This document shows, in pieces, positions 33,856 through 42,144 of a DNA stretch of 64,000 nucleotides; the first letter of the stretch is position 1; every line of letters begins with the position of its first letter. The notes below the pieces were generated by a model. It was given only the letters and a program-made list of their open reading frames with translations. It was not told where the DNA came from and did not search any database. Position numbers and translations under genes: made by a program. Location: NCBI GenBank assembly GCA_024234265.1, contig JACKOM010000013.1:1-64000 (forward strand), given 5' to 3'. Origin of the DNA: Oceanospirillaceae bacterium. Lineage in GTDB: Bacteria; Pseudomonadota; Gammaproteobacteria; Pseudomonadales; Oceanobacteraceae.

Positions 33856-34176
33856 GTGAAAACAAGAAAAATTCCGCGTTGGGTTCTGATCTATATAGTG
33901 GTTTGTATGCTCATTAACCTGTTTCCAAACTATGGCGCGCCAAACTTTCGTTACAGCGGGTCAGATCCAGCCGTAAACGTTTGGAATTTCGGATGGCCCT
34001 TTGCTTCGTTAATTTACGATTTCAGATCAGGATTTCACGTCGGTCCTGGAGTCGTTCTTATTGTACTTGCACAGTCTCTTATTCTTGGTGTTCTGGGGGC
34101 GATAATTACTGTCGTACGAAAATTGCTACCTAATAAGTTATTCAACCCGGACGCGCAAAAGCGGCGCGCCGGTTAA
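33856..34176 (+). CDS. Cassette-borne membrane protein whose C-terminus is read from attC
   Basis: A 106-residue protein with two hydrophobic segments (WVLIYIVVCMLINLFPNY and VGPGVVLIVLAQSLILGVLG). It starts with GTG at 33856 and GGGAGAG lies ahead. The final residues, NKLFNPDAQKRRAG, are encoded by the attC site at 34128-34189, a feature common in integron cassettes. GC content is lower than in flanking genes. No family recognised; the topology suggests a small inner-membrane protein. Confidence 0.6.
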   Translation: MKTRKIPRWVLIYIVVCMLINLFPNYGAPNFRYSGSDPAVNVWNFGWPFASLIYDFRSGFHVGPGVVLIVLAQSLILGVLGAIITVVRKLLPNKLFNPDAQKRRAG

Positions 34177-34189
34177 TTCTGCGTTAGGT
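34128..34189 (+). repeat. attC recombination site 4
   Basis: A 62-bp site. R'' is ACCTAAT (34128-34134, one base off the RYYYAAC consensus), R' is GTTAGGT (34183-34189). In between lie AACCCGGACGCGC and GCGGCGCGCCGGTT, imperfect inverted arms, with AAAA as loop. Length is typical of attC. The stop codon of the preceding cassette gene is inside it. Confidence 0.72.
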
Positions 34190-34193
34190 GTTT

Positions 34194-34511
34194 ATGAAAT
34201 ATATTTTACTTTTATTGCTAACGTTTCCATTTTTCGCATTCTCAAATGAATGCAAGGTCGATGGAGAAGTTTTGTGGTGGTCATATGATCTTTGTTTTAG
34301 CATTCATGAGACTGATGATCCTGCGCATCCTGATGTGTTGGAATGTACTGAGCATAATTCCAACATTATACAAAATTTAGGTGAGTGTAGTGCGAAGGTT
34401 GAATTCAAATCACAGTTATGTAAGCGTAAATCAAGCAACGATACTGAATTTAAAAATTGTATGAGTCACAACGTTTTACTCGGTCCAGCAACTAAAAATC
34501 GTGGTATATAA
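34194..34511 (+). CDS. Cassette-borne secreted Cys-rich protein
   Basis: A 105-residue protein with a signal peptide (MKYILLLLLTFPFFAFSNEC, cleavage after FAFS). The mature part has six Cys (NECKV, DLCFS, LECTE, GECSA, QLCKR, NCMSH), enough for three disulfides, suggesting a stable periplasmic or extracellular protein. I prefer ATG 34194 to a GTG at 34188, which lies in the attC core. It forms a complete cassette between attC4 and attC5. No family recognised. Confidence 0.6.
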   Translation: MKYILLLLLTFPFFAFSNECKVDGEVLWWSYDLCFSIHETDDPAHPDVLECTEHNSNIIQNLGECSAKVEFKSQLCKRKSSNDTEFKNCMSHNVLLGPATKNRGI

Positions 34512-34513
34512 AC

Positions 34514-34546
34514 ACCTAACAAACGCGTTAACAAAGGACGTTATAC
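34514..34546 (+). repeat. attC site 5, extremely short
   Basis: ACCTAAC (34514-34520) and GTTATAC (34540-34546) have the form of R'' and R', but only 19 bases lie between. A 33-bp site is too short to fold as a normal attC, so it may be a deletion derivative or a fusion of two half-sites (it contains AACAAACGCGTTAAC). Confidence 0.5.
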
Positions 34547-34568
34547 AAAGTTGAAAAATGGAGAAGGT

Positions 34569-35012
34569 ATGAATAAGGCACAAAAAACCATCGCTTATAT
34601 TATTTTTGTTGGTTTCATTATTTTATTGTATGCAATATCTGGCTTCTTTACTGGTGAGTTGTATTTTTGTGGAAGAAGTGGTTGCGGTGCTCAATACCTT
34701 TCTCAAGTAGATGCGCAAGAGATTCCAATGTTTTACTTGTTGTTAATTTTGTATGCTGCACTTGGTGCTTCTATTTTAGGCCTTGGGCTGTATGGATTAT
34801 TTCATCCTGCTTTAAATGTACTAGGGAAAGATATGAAGCCAACTAATTCATTTAAAGTTTCTTTGAGAGATCTCGACATCCTAATTGAATACAGGAAAAT
34901 CGCTGATGCTAATGAATTAGTTTTAAAGTTGATGAAAGAGTACCAAAATAATCAAGCGCTGCTTAAAAGATACGAAAAAATAACGAGCATGATGAAAGAC
35001 AAAAACAGATAA
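34569..35012 (+). CDS. Cassette-borne membrane protein 3
   Basis: A 147-residue protein. Two transmembrane segments (TIAYIIFVGFIILLYAISGF; MFYLLLILYAALGASILGLG) flank a short loop with two Cys (FCGRSGCGAQYL), and a basic, probably coiled-coil C-terminus follows (DLDILIEYRKIADANELVLK). GGAGAAGG lies just ahead of the ATG at 34569, so I prefer it to a TTG at 34551. Low GC. No family recognised. Confidence 0.6.
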   Translation: MNKAQKTIAYIIFVGFIILLYAISGFFTGELYFCGRSGCGAQYLSQVDAQEIPMFYLLLILYAALGASILGLGLYGLFHPALNVLGKDMKPTNSFKVSLRDLDILIEYRKIADANELVLKLMKEYQNNQALLKRYEKITSMMKDKNR

Positions 35013-35038
35013 AAATATTTATGCTAAGCGTCTTCTTC

Positions 35039-35058
35039 GTATAACAAGCGCGTGCACG
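35039..35058 (+). repeat. Truncated attC half-site 6 (right end of array 2)
   Basis: ATAACAAGCGCGTGCACG (35041-35058) equals the end of array 1 at 17414-17431 except for one base. It stops three bases before the stop codon of the convergent DMT transporter gene; no right arm follows. Confidence 0.6.
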
Positions 35059-35061
35059 CCC

Positions 35062-35970
35062 TCACCCCTTCCGTATCGACGCCAACCACAACCCCGCCAG
35101 TGCCAATAACGCCCCCACCCCGTGGTAAATATGCAGCTCTTCCCCCAGCAGGGGGATGGACAACATAGTGGTAAATACCGGGATTAAATAACTGAATATC
35201 GAGGCTATGCCTGGCCCTACCACATCCACGCCTTTATTCCATAACCAGTAGGCTAAAACCGAGGGCAGGGTGGCCACATAGGCCAGCGCCCAGATCACGT
35301 TATGGTTAAGTGTGATGCCCAAGCTGAAATTATTCTGCACAAAAAACAGCGGCAGAATAAACAGGGTGCCGAGCGGAATTAAAATAATTAACAGGGCCAT
35401 GGCCGGAATGGGGATTGCCCATTTTTTGTATAACACCGAATACAAAGACCACCACAGCATGGCGGCAAACATAATTAAATCACCACTGTTGAAATGCAGG
35501 TTAAATAAACGCTCCGGCTGGCCGTGGCTGAGTATGGTGATGGCGCCGGCGCAGGATAATAACGCACCGCTGATCTCGCGTTTTGCCGGACGGCTTTTTA
35601 ATAACCATAAACTGCACAACAGGGTGCCAAACGGCAGGGTGCTGCTCACCAGGGTGATGTTAATTGCCGTGGTATAGGCCGCGGCTGTGTACAGCAATGA
35701 GTTATAGGTGCCTATGCCAAGGGCGGCGAGGCACAGAATTTTCCAGCGGTACTGGATAATTTCGCACCGGTAACGGCGCACATACATCACGCAGAACGGC
35801 AGCATATACAGACTTGGTAAACACCAGCGCCAGAACGACAGGGCGAGGGGGGATAAATCCGCGCTGATATAACGTGCGGTCAGGGCGTTGCCGGCCCAGA
35901 ACAGGCTGGTGAGGGCCAGGCCAAACAGGGCCACGGGGTAGGAAAATTCAAGGCGTTTCAGGTGTATCAC
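35062..35970 (-). CDS. EamA/DMT family transporter
   Basis: A 302-residue inner-membrane protein with ten predicted transmembrane segments made of two EamA repeats. Typical pieces are LTSLFWAGNALTARYISADL (repeat 1), LVSSTLPFGTLLCSLWLLKS, and LPSVLAYWLWNKGVDVVGPG followed by LIPVFTTMLSIPLLGEELHI (repeat 2). DMT proteins export or import metabolites such as amino acids; the substrate is unknown. It is monocistronic, convergent with cassette array 2. Confidence 0.9.
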   Translation of the reverse strand: MIHLKRLEFSYPVALFGLALTSLFWAGNALTARYISADLSPLALSFWRWCLPSLYMLPFCVMYVRRYRCEIIQYRWKILCLAALGIGTYNSLLYTAAAYTTAINITLVSSTLPFGTLLCSLWLLKSRPAKREISGALLSCAGAITILSHGQPERLFNLHFNSGDLIMFAAMLWWSLYSVLYKKWAIPIPAMALLIILIPLGTLFILPLFFVQNNFSLGITLNHNVIWALAYVATLPSVLAYWLWNKGVDVVGPGIASIFSYLIPVFTTMLSIPLLGEELHIYHGVGALLALAGLWLASIRKG

Positions 35971-36222
35971 GGCATGGCTCCCAGGGGGTGGCGCATTGTC
36001 TTATAAGTCCGGCGGCAAGGCTAGTTTGTGGGCTGATTGTTGCCTGAAACAGGCTTTTCCGCCGCCGCAAACCGGCTTGTTGCTGTGCAGCCTGTGATCC
36101 CTGCCACAGCTGGCATTTTCTGCGGCTTTCTGGCCTATCTATGGCTGATTTGGCCTTTAGGCTTGCCCGGCTTTCCGGTAAAGTAGCTCCCTTTTTTCCA
36201 GCTGTTCCGGGTATCGTTTTGT

Positions 36223-37671
36223 ATGTTTTTTGAACAGGAACGAAGTCAGTTTTTCCGCCCCCTCACGGGCAAGTACCGTGAGCAGGTGGTGGAGTGTCTG
36301 CGCGAGCTGTACAAGCAGTTATTCAGCTCCAGCCATGCCGATTACGGGCAGGCGTTGTCACGGGATGCCATCATCGGCATTTTCCAGGAGGCCTTAGTGC
36401 GCGCCCCTGTGTTGTCCGGCGAGGACGACGAGCAGGAAAGCCGTTTTAAAACTAACCGTGAACAAGCGCAGTTTATTCTTAACCAATTGCTGGAATATGG
36501 CTGGTTTGAAAAACAGGTGGATGAAGCCACCCTGCAATCAACCTTTAGTTTTACCCGTATCGGGCGTGAATTTACCGAACCGTTTGTGGCCAGCAGCCGC
36601 AGCAATCAGGTGGCCCGCCACCGTAATACCCGTAACGTGCGTAACGCGCTGGAATCTTTTCTGGAGCACGGCGAGGTTTACGATTTACTTGATGCGTTTG
36701 AATACAGTGAGCGCATTATCAGCGATTTCACCGATGTCATCGCCGAACTGGATGAACGCAAACGCGCCCTGGTGCGTGAAATGGAAGGCCAGATGCTGGT
36801 GCAAAAAGCCAGCGATCAGTTTTTTGATTTTATGGAAAAACGTTTCCAGCCGGATTTATCCGTGCGTTTATCCGCCGATAACGTGGAAAAATACCGCGGC
36901 CAGATCAGCGAATTAATTGACCGTATTCGCGCCAGCGATAAAAAATTCAAAACCCGCGCCGAGCAGCGCCTGCGTGAATTATTGCCCGATCAGGCCGTGC
37001 AGGGGCAAAGCCTGTTATGGCAAATTCTGGATGATATCGACAGCCGCCTGCGCAGTGCCTGTGAACATATTCTGCCGCAGGTGCGTAAAGCCCTGCAGAA
37101 CTTCACCAAACGCGCCGATATTATTATCCGCCAGATGAATTACCTGGCCAGCCAGAAAAATAACGATGTGGTGGCGGTGTGTAAAAACCTCGCCGCATTA
37201 AAACCCGCCGAGCAGGATGCGCAGTTATTGCGTGTTGCCGATTTAATGGCCGTGCCGAAATTAGGTTTAATTGACCCGGCCAGCGTGCGCCTTGCGCCAC
37301 CGCGTAAACGTGTGGTGATTGATACCATAGTGGATGAAGGCCTTGAGGCGGTGGATCAGAACAGTCGCCGCGAGCTGTATGTGCAGCAAGCCCTCGACCA
37401 GGCGTTTTTTGTGAATAACAACGCGGTGAAAAGTTATCTGGTTAATCAATTCCAGCAGCGCAGTGAAGTGCTCTCCAGCGAATTACCGATTGAAAGTGCC
37501 CGCGATCTGCTCGCTCTTGCGTACCTGATCAGCGTGGGCGCGATGGATAATTTATCCAGTGAATACCAATTTGAAGTGGAATTAAAACGCGAGAACGAAC
37601 CGCATACCTATTTCACCGCTAAAGATGAATTTCTGATCAAACTGGTGAAACGCCAGCCTGAGGTTGTCTGA
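36223..37671 (+). CDS. mksF: MksF/JetA-type condensin kleisin subunit
   Basis: A 482-residue protein, first gene of a three-gene operon. N-terminal winged-helix-like part (MFFEQERSQFFRPLTGKYRE; FTFTRIGREF-type SFTRIGREFTEP), then long helices (SERIISDFTDVIAELDERKR) and a C-terminal winged helix (LLALAYLISVGAMDNLSSEY). This is the Wadjet JetA/MksF family. The subunit bridges MksE and the MksB ATPase heads in a non-MukB condensin. It overlaps mksE by one base, so translation is coupled. Wadjet operons add JetD/MksG; none is found here, which points to the chromosomal MksBEF condensin described in Pseudomonas aeruginosa. Confidence 0.88.
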   Translation: MFFEQERSQFFRPLTGKYREQVVECLRELYKQLFSSSHADYGQALSRDAIIGIFQEALVRAPVLSGEDDEQESRFKTNREQAQFILNQLLEYGWFEKQVDEATLQSTFSFTRIGREFTEPFVASSRSNQVARHRNTRNVRNALESFLEHGEVYDLLDAFEYSERIISDFTDVIAELDERKRALVREMEGQMLVQKASDQFFDFMEKRFQPDLSVRLSADNVEKYRGQISELIDRIRASDKKFKTRAEQRLRELLPDQAVQGQSLLWQILDDIDSRLRSACEHILPQVRKALQNFTKRADIIIRQMNYLASQKNNDVVAVCKNLAALKPAEQDAQLLRVADLMAVPKLGLIDPASVRLAPPRKRVVIDTIVDEGLEAVDQNSRRELYVQQALDQAFFVNNNAVKSYLVNQFQQRSEVLSSELPIESARDLLALAYLISVGAMDNLSSEYQFEVELKRENEPHTYFTAKDEFLIKLVKRQPEVV

Positions 37672-38417
37672 TGTTAAATCTGATAGAAGAAAAATTAGAA
37701 AAAGATGGCCTGACCAGCAAAGATTTTTCCGAACTGTTAATCCGCTTGCTGGATTACGGGGTAATTTGCCGCGATGAATCCCAGGTGGAGCAAACCCTGT
37801 ATGACCGTTACCTGCGTATTGAAAATTTAATTGCCGATTATTTATCCCTGATGGGGGTGCGTGTACAACACGACCGCCGTTTCCAGTTTGTGCGTTTATA
37901 TCCGCCGGGGGCACAGGTGCCCGGCATGGAAGATGATTTCGACCAGCCCTTTAACGGCGGCCTGCGGGTGCGTTTAAACCAGAACGAAGTGGCACTGGTG
38001 TTAATTCTGCGCAGCCTGTACGACAAAGCCCTGCGTGAAGGTGCGGTGGATGAAAACGGCTGTGCGTTAGCTTCGCTGGAATCCATCACCATCAGCCTGA
38101 AAAACTTATTACACCGCAGCCTGCCGGAAAATATCACCGAGCGTAAAGCCCTTTTCCGTAAACTGCGTCAGCTGCGTTTAATTCAGCTGACCAGTGAAGA
38201 TGTGCTTGAGGGGGGGGAATTCTGGCTCAAGGTGCGCCCCATGATTATGAGTTACGTCAGCGATGACGTGCTCGGTGAATTACTGGCGGAAAAACTCGCC
38301 GCCGATGTGGACCCTGTGTCGGCCACGGATACAAATAATGAAAACGAAATCACCGCAGAAGACGGTGAAGATCTGCTGGCAGCCGCGCCCAGTGTGTTTG
38401 ATGGAGAGGCGCAATAA
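37671..38417 (+). CDS. mksE: MksE/JetB-type condensin subunit (DUF4194)
   Basis: A 248-residue protein with tandem winged-helix (KITE) character: MLNLIEEKLEKDGLTSKDFS, then YLSLMGVRVQHDRRFQFVRL and LNQNEVALVLILRSLYDKAL, the DUF4194 pattern. The C-terminus is an acidic tail rich in Glu, Asp and Asn, probably disordered. MksE binds the kleisin MksF. Start and stop each overlap the neighbouring genes by a single base, giving near-stoichiometric coupled synthesis. Confidence 0.88.
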   Translation: MLNLIEEKLEKDGLTSKDFSELLIRLLDYGVICRDESQVEQTLYDRYLRIENLIADYLSLMGVRVQHDRRFQFVRLYPPGAQVPGMEDDFDQPFNGGLRVRLNQNEVALVLILRSLYDKALREGAVDENGCALASLESITISLKNLLHRSLPENITERKALFRKLRQLRLIQLTSEDVLEGGEFWLKVRPMIMSYVSDDVLGELLAEKLAADVDPVSATDTNNENEITAEDGEDLLAAAPSVFDGEAQ

Positions 38418-41400
38418 TGTTTCTGAAAAAATTTATTTACGTTAACTGGGGCAATATTCCCGCCACCGAATTTGATTTCGGGCCGATAAACTTATTATCC
38501 GGCGGTAACGGTTCCGGTAAAACCACGGCGGCGGACGCCCTGCAAACCATCATGACCGCCGCGCACGATAATTTATTTAACTACAACCCCGGCCAGGATG
38601 AATCCACACAAAAAGGCCGTGGTAAACAGGTGCGTACCTTAGCGTCTTACGTGCTGGGTTGTGACGATGGCAGTTACGCCCGCCCCGACGGTGCTAACGG
38701 TTATCTGGCGGCGGTATTTCATCCCACCGCCGGTGAAAGTGGCCAGCCGTTTACCGCAGTGCTGGCGGTGAGTGCATTTATTGATAAAGCCGGTGCCCAG
38801 GCCGTGGCCCGTCAGAGTGATATGCTGCTGATGATAGTGGCCGGCCATGAATTAGGTTTAAGTGATTTTCTCACCGACGATGAAGCCGGCAAGCAGGTTG
38901 TGCCGCTGGATAAAATTTTTAAACGTCTCGGTAAACGCTGTGGTGCCCGTGCGGTAGAAAAATACGACACCAAAAAACAATATTTACGCCGTTTTTACGG
39001 TGCCCTGCGTGGCCGTGAAGATGCGGTGAGTGAGCGTGAAGCCATGAACGCGGCACGCGCATTTTCACGTTTTATGGCCTACAAACCGGTGAAGAGCATT
39101 AACGGTTTTGTTGCCAATGAAATTCTCGAGAAAAAAGATTTAGGCGAAGCGATTCGCACCGTTTCGGATTTAATGAAAACCATCCACGCGATGGAGTCCG
39201 ACGCGAACCGATTAAAAGAAGATATTGCGCGCCTCGAAGTGGGCCGTGGCCATTCACAGGTGTATATCGACCAGTGGATTGATTATCAGGTGGCCCATTA
39301 TGTGGCGGCAAAATCCCGTTACATGGCGGATCAAAAAGCCTACCGCGATGCCAAACAACAGCAGCAGGATATCCGCAGCCAGATTCATAATGCGGAAGAT
39401 GAACGTCAAAATGCACAAAGCCGCCGTAAGCAGGTGCGTGAACAACTGGTGGGGCTGGAGGCACGCCGCCAGGGTATCCCTGCATTAAAAGATAAAGACA
39501 GGTTTGAGCAGGACATCGCCCAGTTTAAAACCCAGTTACAGCAACAGGCCGTGGCCCTGCTGGATCAGGATAAACAACTGCAATTCAGTTTAAGTGCCAG
39601 TGCCAGCATTGCGCAGTTATTAAATAAAACCAGCATAGGTGCGGAAGTCAGTGCTTTAAACGAGCGTGGTTTATTACAGCAGGCTGCTTCATTGGTTAAA
39701 TTGCGCGAAGCCAGCCAGCTGGATTTTGCCAAATTAATGAATAAAGACTTTATCGACATGGCGCCGCTCGAGGCCCATTTGGATGAAGCCTTAAAACGTC
39801 AGGAATCCATTAACCAATGGCGTGAGCGCTGGTTTAATGCGGAATTAACCCAGGAAGGCACCAGCCTGCGCGATCAGCTCGCCCGTTTAGTGGACCGCCG
39901 CGAACAAAAACTGCAAAACCAGCAGAAAAAAATGCAGCAGATTCAGCAGGAAATAGACCGTCTGAATACTGCCCAGGTGAGTTACCCGTATTTTGTGGAA
40001 GCCGCCCTGGATGCGATTCGCCGTGAATGCCCCCAGGCCCAGCCACGGGTATTGTGTGATTACGTGGAAATTACCGATAGCGAATGGCAAAGCGCAATTG
40101 AAGGTTATATTGGCGGTGCGCGTTTCTCGATCATTGTTGAGCCGGAATTCGAAGCCGAAGCCATCGCCATTGTGCGTAATATGCCGGGGCGTGATAACCG
40201 CGCGCGTGTTATTCAGGGCAGCAAAGCCCGTGAAGATGCCGAGCGCAGCAAACCTGCACACAATTCCATTATTCAGTTAATGAAATTTGAACACGCCAGT
40301 GCCGCGGCCTATTTAACCGCCAGTTATGGCAGTGTTGAGCAGGTACCTGATGCGATTGCACTGCGTAAAACCCGCCGTGGTTTAACCAAACAGGGCATGG
40401 GCAGCGGTGCATATTCCATGTACCGCTGTGATTTACCCGACAGCGAACTGGTATTTGGCCAGGGTGCCCGCGAGCGCGCCATGCAGGCAAAACAGGATGA
40501 ATTACGTGGTTTGGCCGAGCAGGCCAACATAGCCAAACAAAGTGCCAAAGAAGCCCAGGATTTATTAATTGCCGTTAATCAGCTGCGCCATTTAAGTTAC
40601 GGTGATTTGCTGAAAAATATGGTGGATATCCATCGCCGCTGGCAGGGAGCGGAAAAAAATCTGGAGCAGATGGATTTATCTGATTTTTCTTCCCTGGAGG
40701 CGGAATACAATCAGCTTGCGAAACAGGCCGAAGAGCTGGATAAACAAATTCAGCGTCTTGACGGTGAGTTAGGTAAAGCTGAGCAGCAATTAAAAGACAG
40801 CGAAAAACGTTGCATCCAGTTAAGTGAGCAGCAGGGTAAAACCTCTGAGCAGGCGGAAAGCAATGAAGCCAATATCCGCGCAATCGGCAAACTCTGGCCG
40901 AATTTTGATGTGGAAAAATGTCTCGAAGAAGCCGACGCTGAAGCGGCGCGCACCACAGCGGAAATTGCCCAGAACCAGCAGCAATCCATTCTCAGTGAAT
41001 TAAACAGCCGTGCCCACGGTTTGGATAAATCCCTTGCCGAACATAACCAGGGTTGTCAGACCATGGATGCGATTGTCTACAGCCCGGATTATAGCGACGA
41101 ACACAGCGCGGCTTTCTTCCGTGAAGTATGTAATGTGCAGCGTGAAATCGAACGTATTCACAACCGCCTGCGCAATAATATTCTGGTGGAAAAACAGGAT
41201 AAATTAACCAGCCTGAAAAACAGCTTCGACAGCGCGTTTGTCACTAACCTTTGCCATGCGATTTACCAATCGATTAACGAAGGTAAACGCACCTTAGAAG
41301 AAATGAACCGTGAACTGGTCAGCCATAAATTTGGTACCGATAAAGAATGTTATTGGTTCGACTGGCAGTGGGTGCCTGAATTTAAGGATTATTGGAACTT

Positions 41401-42061
41401 CTTCGAAGAAGTGATTAAAAATCCGGCGATTGGTGAAGGCCAAACCCTGTTTGAAGTAAAACTCTCGCCAAAATCCGTGAAGGTGCGTGAACAGCTGATG
41501 GCCATGCTGCTGGATGAAGACGAGCAAAAAGCCATGCGTGAGCTGGAGCGTATTTCCGATTACCGCAATTATCGTGAATACGAAATTTTCAAACAGCCGG
41601 AAGGCAAAGAGCCGATTGCACTTTCCCAATATGGCACGGGTTCCGGTGGCCAGCTGGAAACCCCGGCCTATATTATCCGCAGCGCGGCCATTACCTCGGC
41701 CTTCCGCTTTAACCAGGGTGATACCCACCTGCGTATGGTACTGGTGGATGAGGCCTTCTCAAAAATGGATGAAACCCGCTCTAAAGAGGTAATCAACTAT
41801 TTAACCGAAAGCCTTGGCCTGCAATTGCTGTTTATTATGCCAACCAGTAAATCCGGCCCGTTTATGGATTTAATTTCCAACCAGTTTGTATTCAGCAAAG
41901 TGCCATTAGCAGGCGGGCAGAGCAAACGGGGTGAATTAAATACCCGCGTGCTGGTGGACCGCCAGGCCTGTAACCAGGAAAAAATTCAGGAGTTGTGGGC
42001 ACAGCACCGCCGTGTGGTGCGCCAGCAGGCAGAACTGGATTTTATGGAAGACCTGGCCTGA
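38417..42061 (+). CDS. mksB: MksB/JetC-type SMC ATPase
   Basis: A 1214-residue SMC-like protein. Walker A is GGNGSGKTT (residues about 29-37). Two long coiled coils (about 255-510 and 690-870, e.g. EYNQLAKQAEELDKQIQRLD) flank a hinge (about 535-670, including EGYIGGARFSIIVEPEFEAE). The ABC signature is QYGTGSGGQ near 1072 and Walker B is MVLVDEAFSKMDE with D1111 and E1112. It clamps or loops DNA by ATP hydrolysis with MksE and MksF. It ends in a strong terminator shared with the convergent nuclease-like gene. Confidence 0.92.
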   Translation: MFLKKFIYVNWGNIPATEFDFGPINLLSGGNGSGKTTAADALQTIMTAAHDNLFNYNPGQDESTQKGRGKQVRTLASYVLGCDDGSYARPDGANGYLAAVFHPTAGESGQPFTAVLAVSAFIDKAGAQAVARQSDMLLMIVAGHELGLSDFLTDDEAGKQVVPLDKIFKRLGKRCGARAVEKYDTKKQYLRRFYGALRGREDAVSEREAMNAARAFSRFMAYKPVKSINGFVANEILEKKDLGEAIRTVSDLMKTIHAMESDANRLKEDIARLEVGRGHSQVYIDQWIDYQVAHYVAAKSRYMADQKAYRDAKQQQQDIRSQIHNAEDERQNAQSRRKQVREQLVGLEARRQGIPALKDKDRFEQDIAQFKTQLQQQAVALLDQDKQLQFSLSASASIAQLLNKTSIGAEVSALNERGLLQQAASLVKLREASQLDFAKLMNKDFIDMAPLEAHLDEALKRQESINQWRERWFNAELTQEGTSLRDQLARLVDRREQKLQNQQKKMQQIQQEIDRLNTAQVSYPYFVEAALDAIRRECPQAQPRVLCDYVEITDSEWQSAIEGYIGGARFSIIVEPEFEAEAIAIVRNMPGRDNRARVIQGSKAREDAERSKPAHNSIIQLMKFEHASAAAYLTASYGSVEQVPDAIALRKTRRGLTKQGMGSGAYSMYRCDLPDSELVFGQGARERAMQAKQDELRGLAEQANIAKQSAKEAQDLLIAVNQLRHLSYGDLLKNMVDIHRRWQGAEKNLEQMDLSDFSSLEAEYNQLAKQAEELDKQIQRLDGELGKAEQQLKDSEKRCIQLSEQQGKTSEQAESNEANIRAIGKLWPNFDVEKCLEEADAEAARTTAEIAQNQQQSILSELNSRAHGLDKSLAEHNQGCQTMDAIVYSPDYSDEHSAAFFREVCNVQREIERIHNRLRNNILVEKQDKLTSLKNSFDSAFVTNLCHAIYQSINEGKRTLEEMNRELVSHKFGTDKECYWFDWQWVPEFKDYWNFFEEVIKNPAIGEGQTLFEVKLSPKSVKVREQLMAMLLDEDEQKAMRELERISDYRNYREYEIFKQPEGKEPIALSQYGTGSGGQLETPAYIIRSAAITSAFRFNQGDTHLRMVLVDEAFSKMDETRSKEVINYLTESLGLQLLFIMPTSKSGPFMDLISNQFVFSKVPLAGGQSKRGELNTRVLVDRQACNQEKIQELWAQHRRVVRQQAELDFMEDLA

Positions 42062-42085
42062 TTTAAACGGGTGAAATGATGCAAT

Positions 42086-42115
42086 AAAAAAAACGGCGCT
42101 GATGCGCCGTTTTTT
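42086..42115. terminator. Bidirectional terminator after mksB
   Basis: ACGGCGC-TGAT-GCGCCGT (42093-42110) with A8 before and T5 after. It ends mksFEB and can also end the minus-strand nuclease gene. Confidence 0.92.
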
Positions 42116-42144
42116 ATATCGGTAGCTGTTGTTCAAAAGGTGCG

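Noticed and set aside
36223..42061. Full Wadjet (JetABCD) defence operon
   Set aside because: JetA, JetB and JetC equivalents are present but no JetD/MksG gene; annotated as MksFEB instead.
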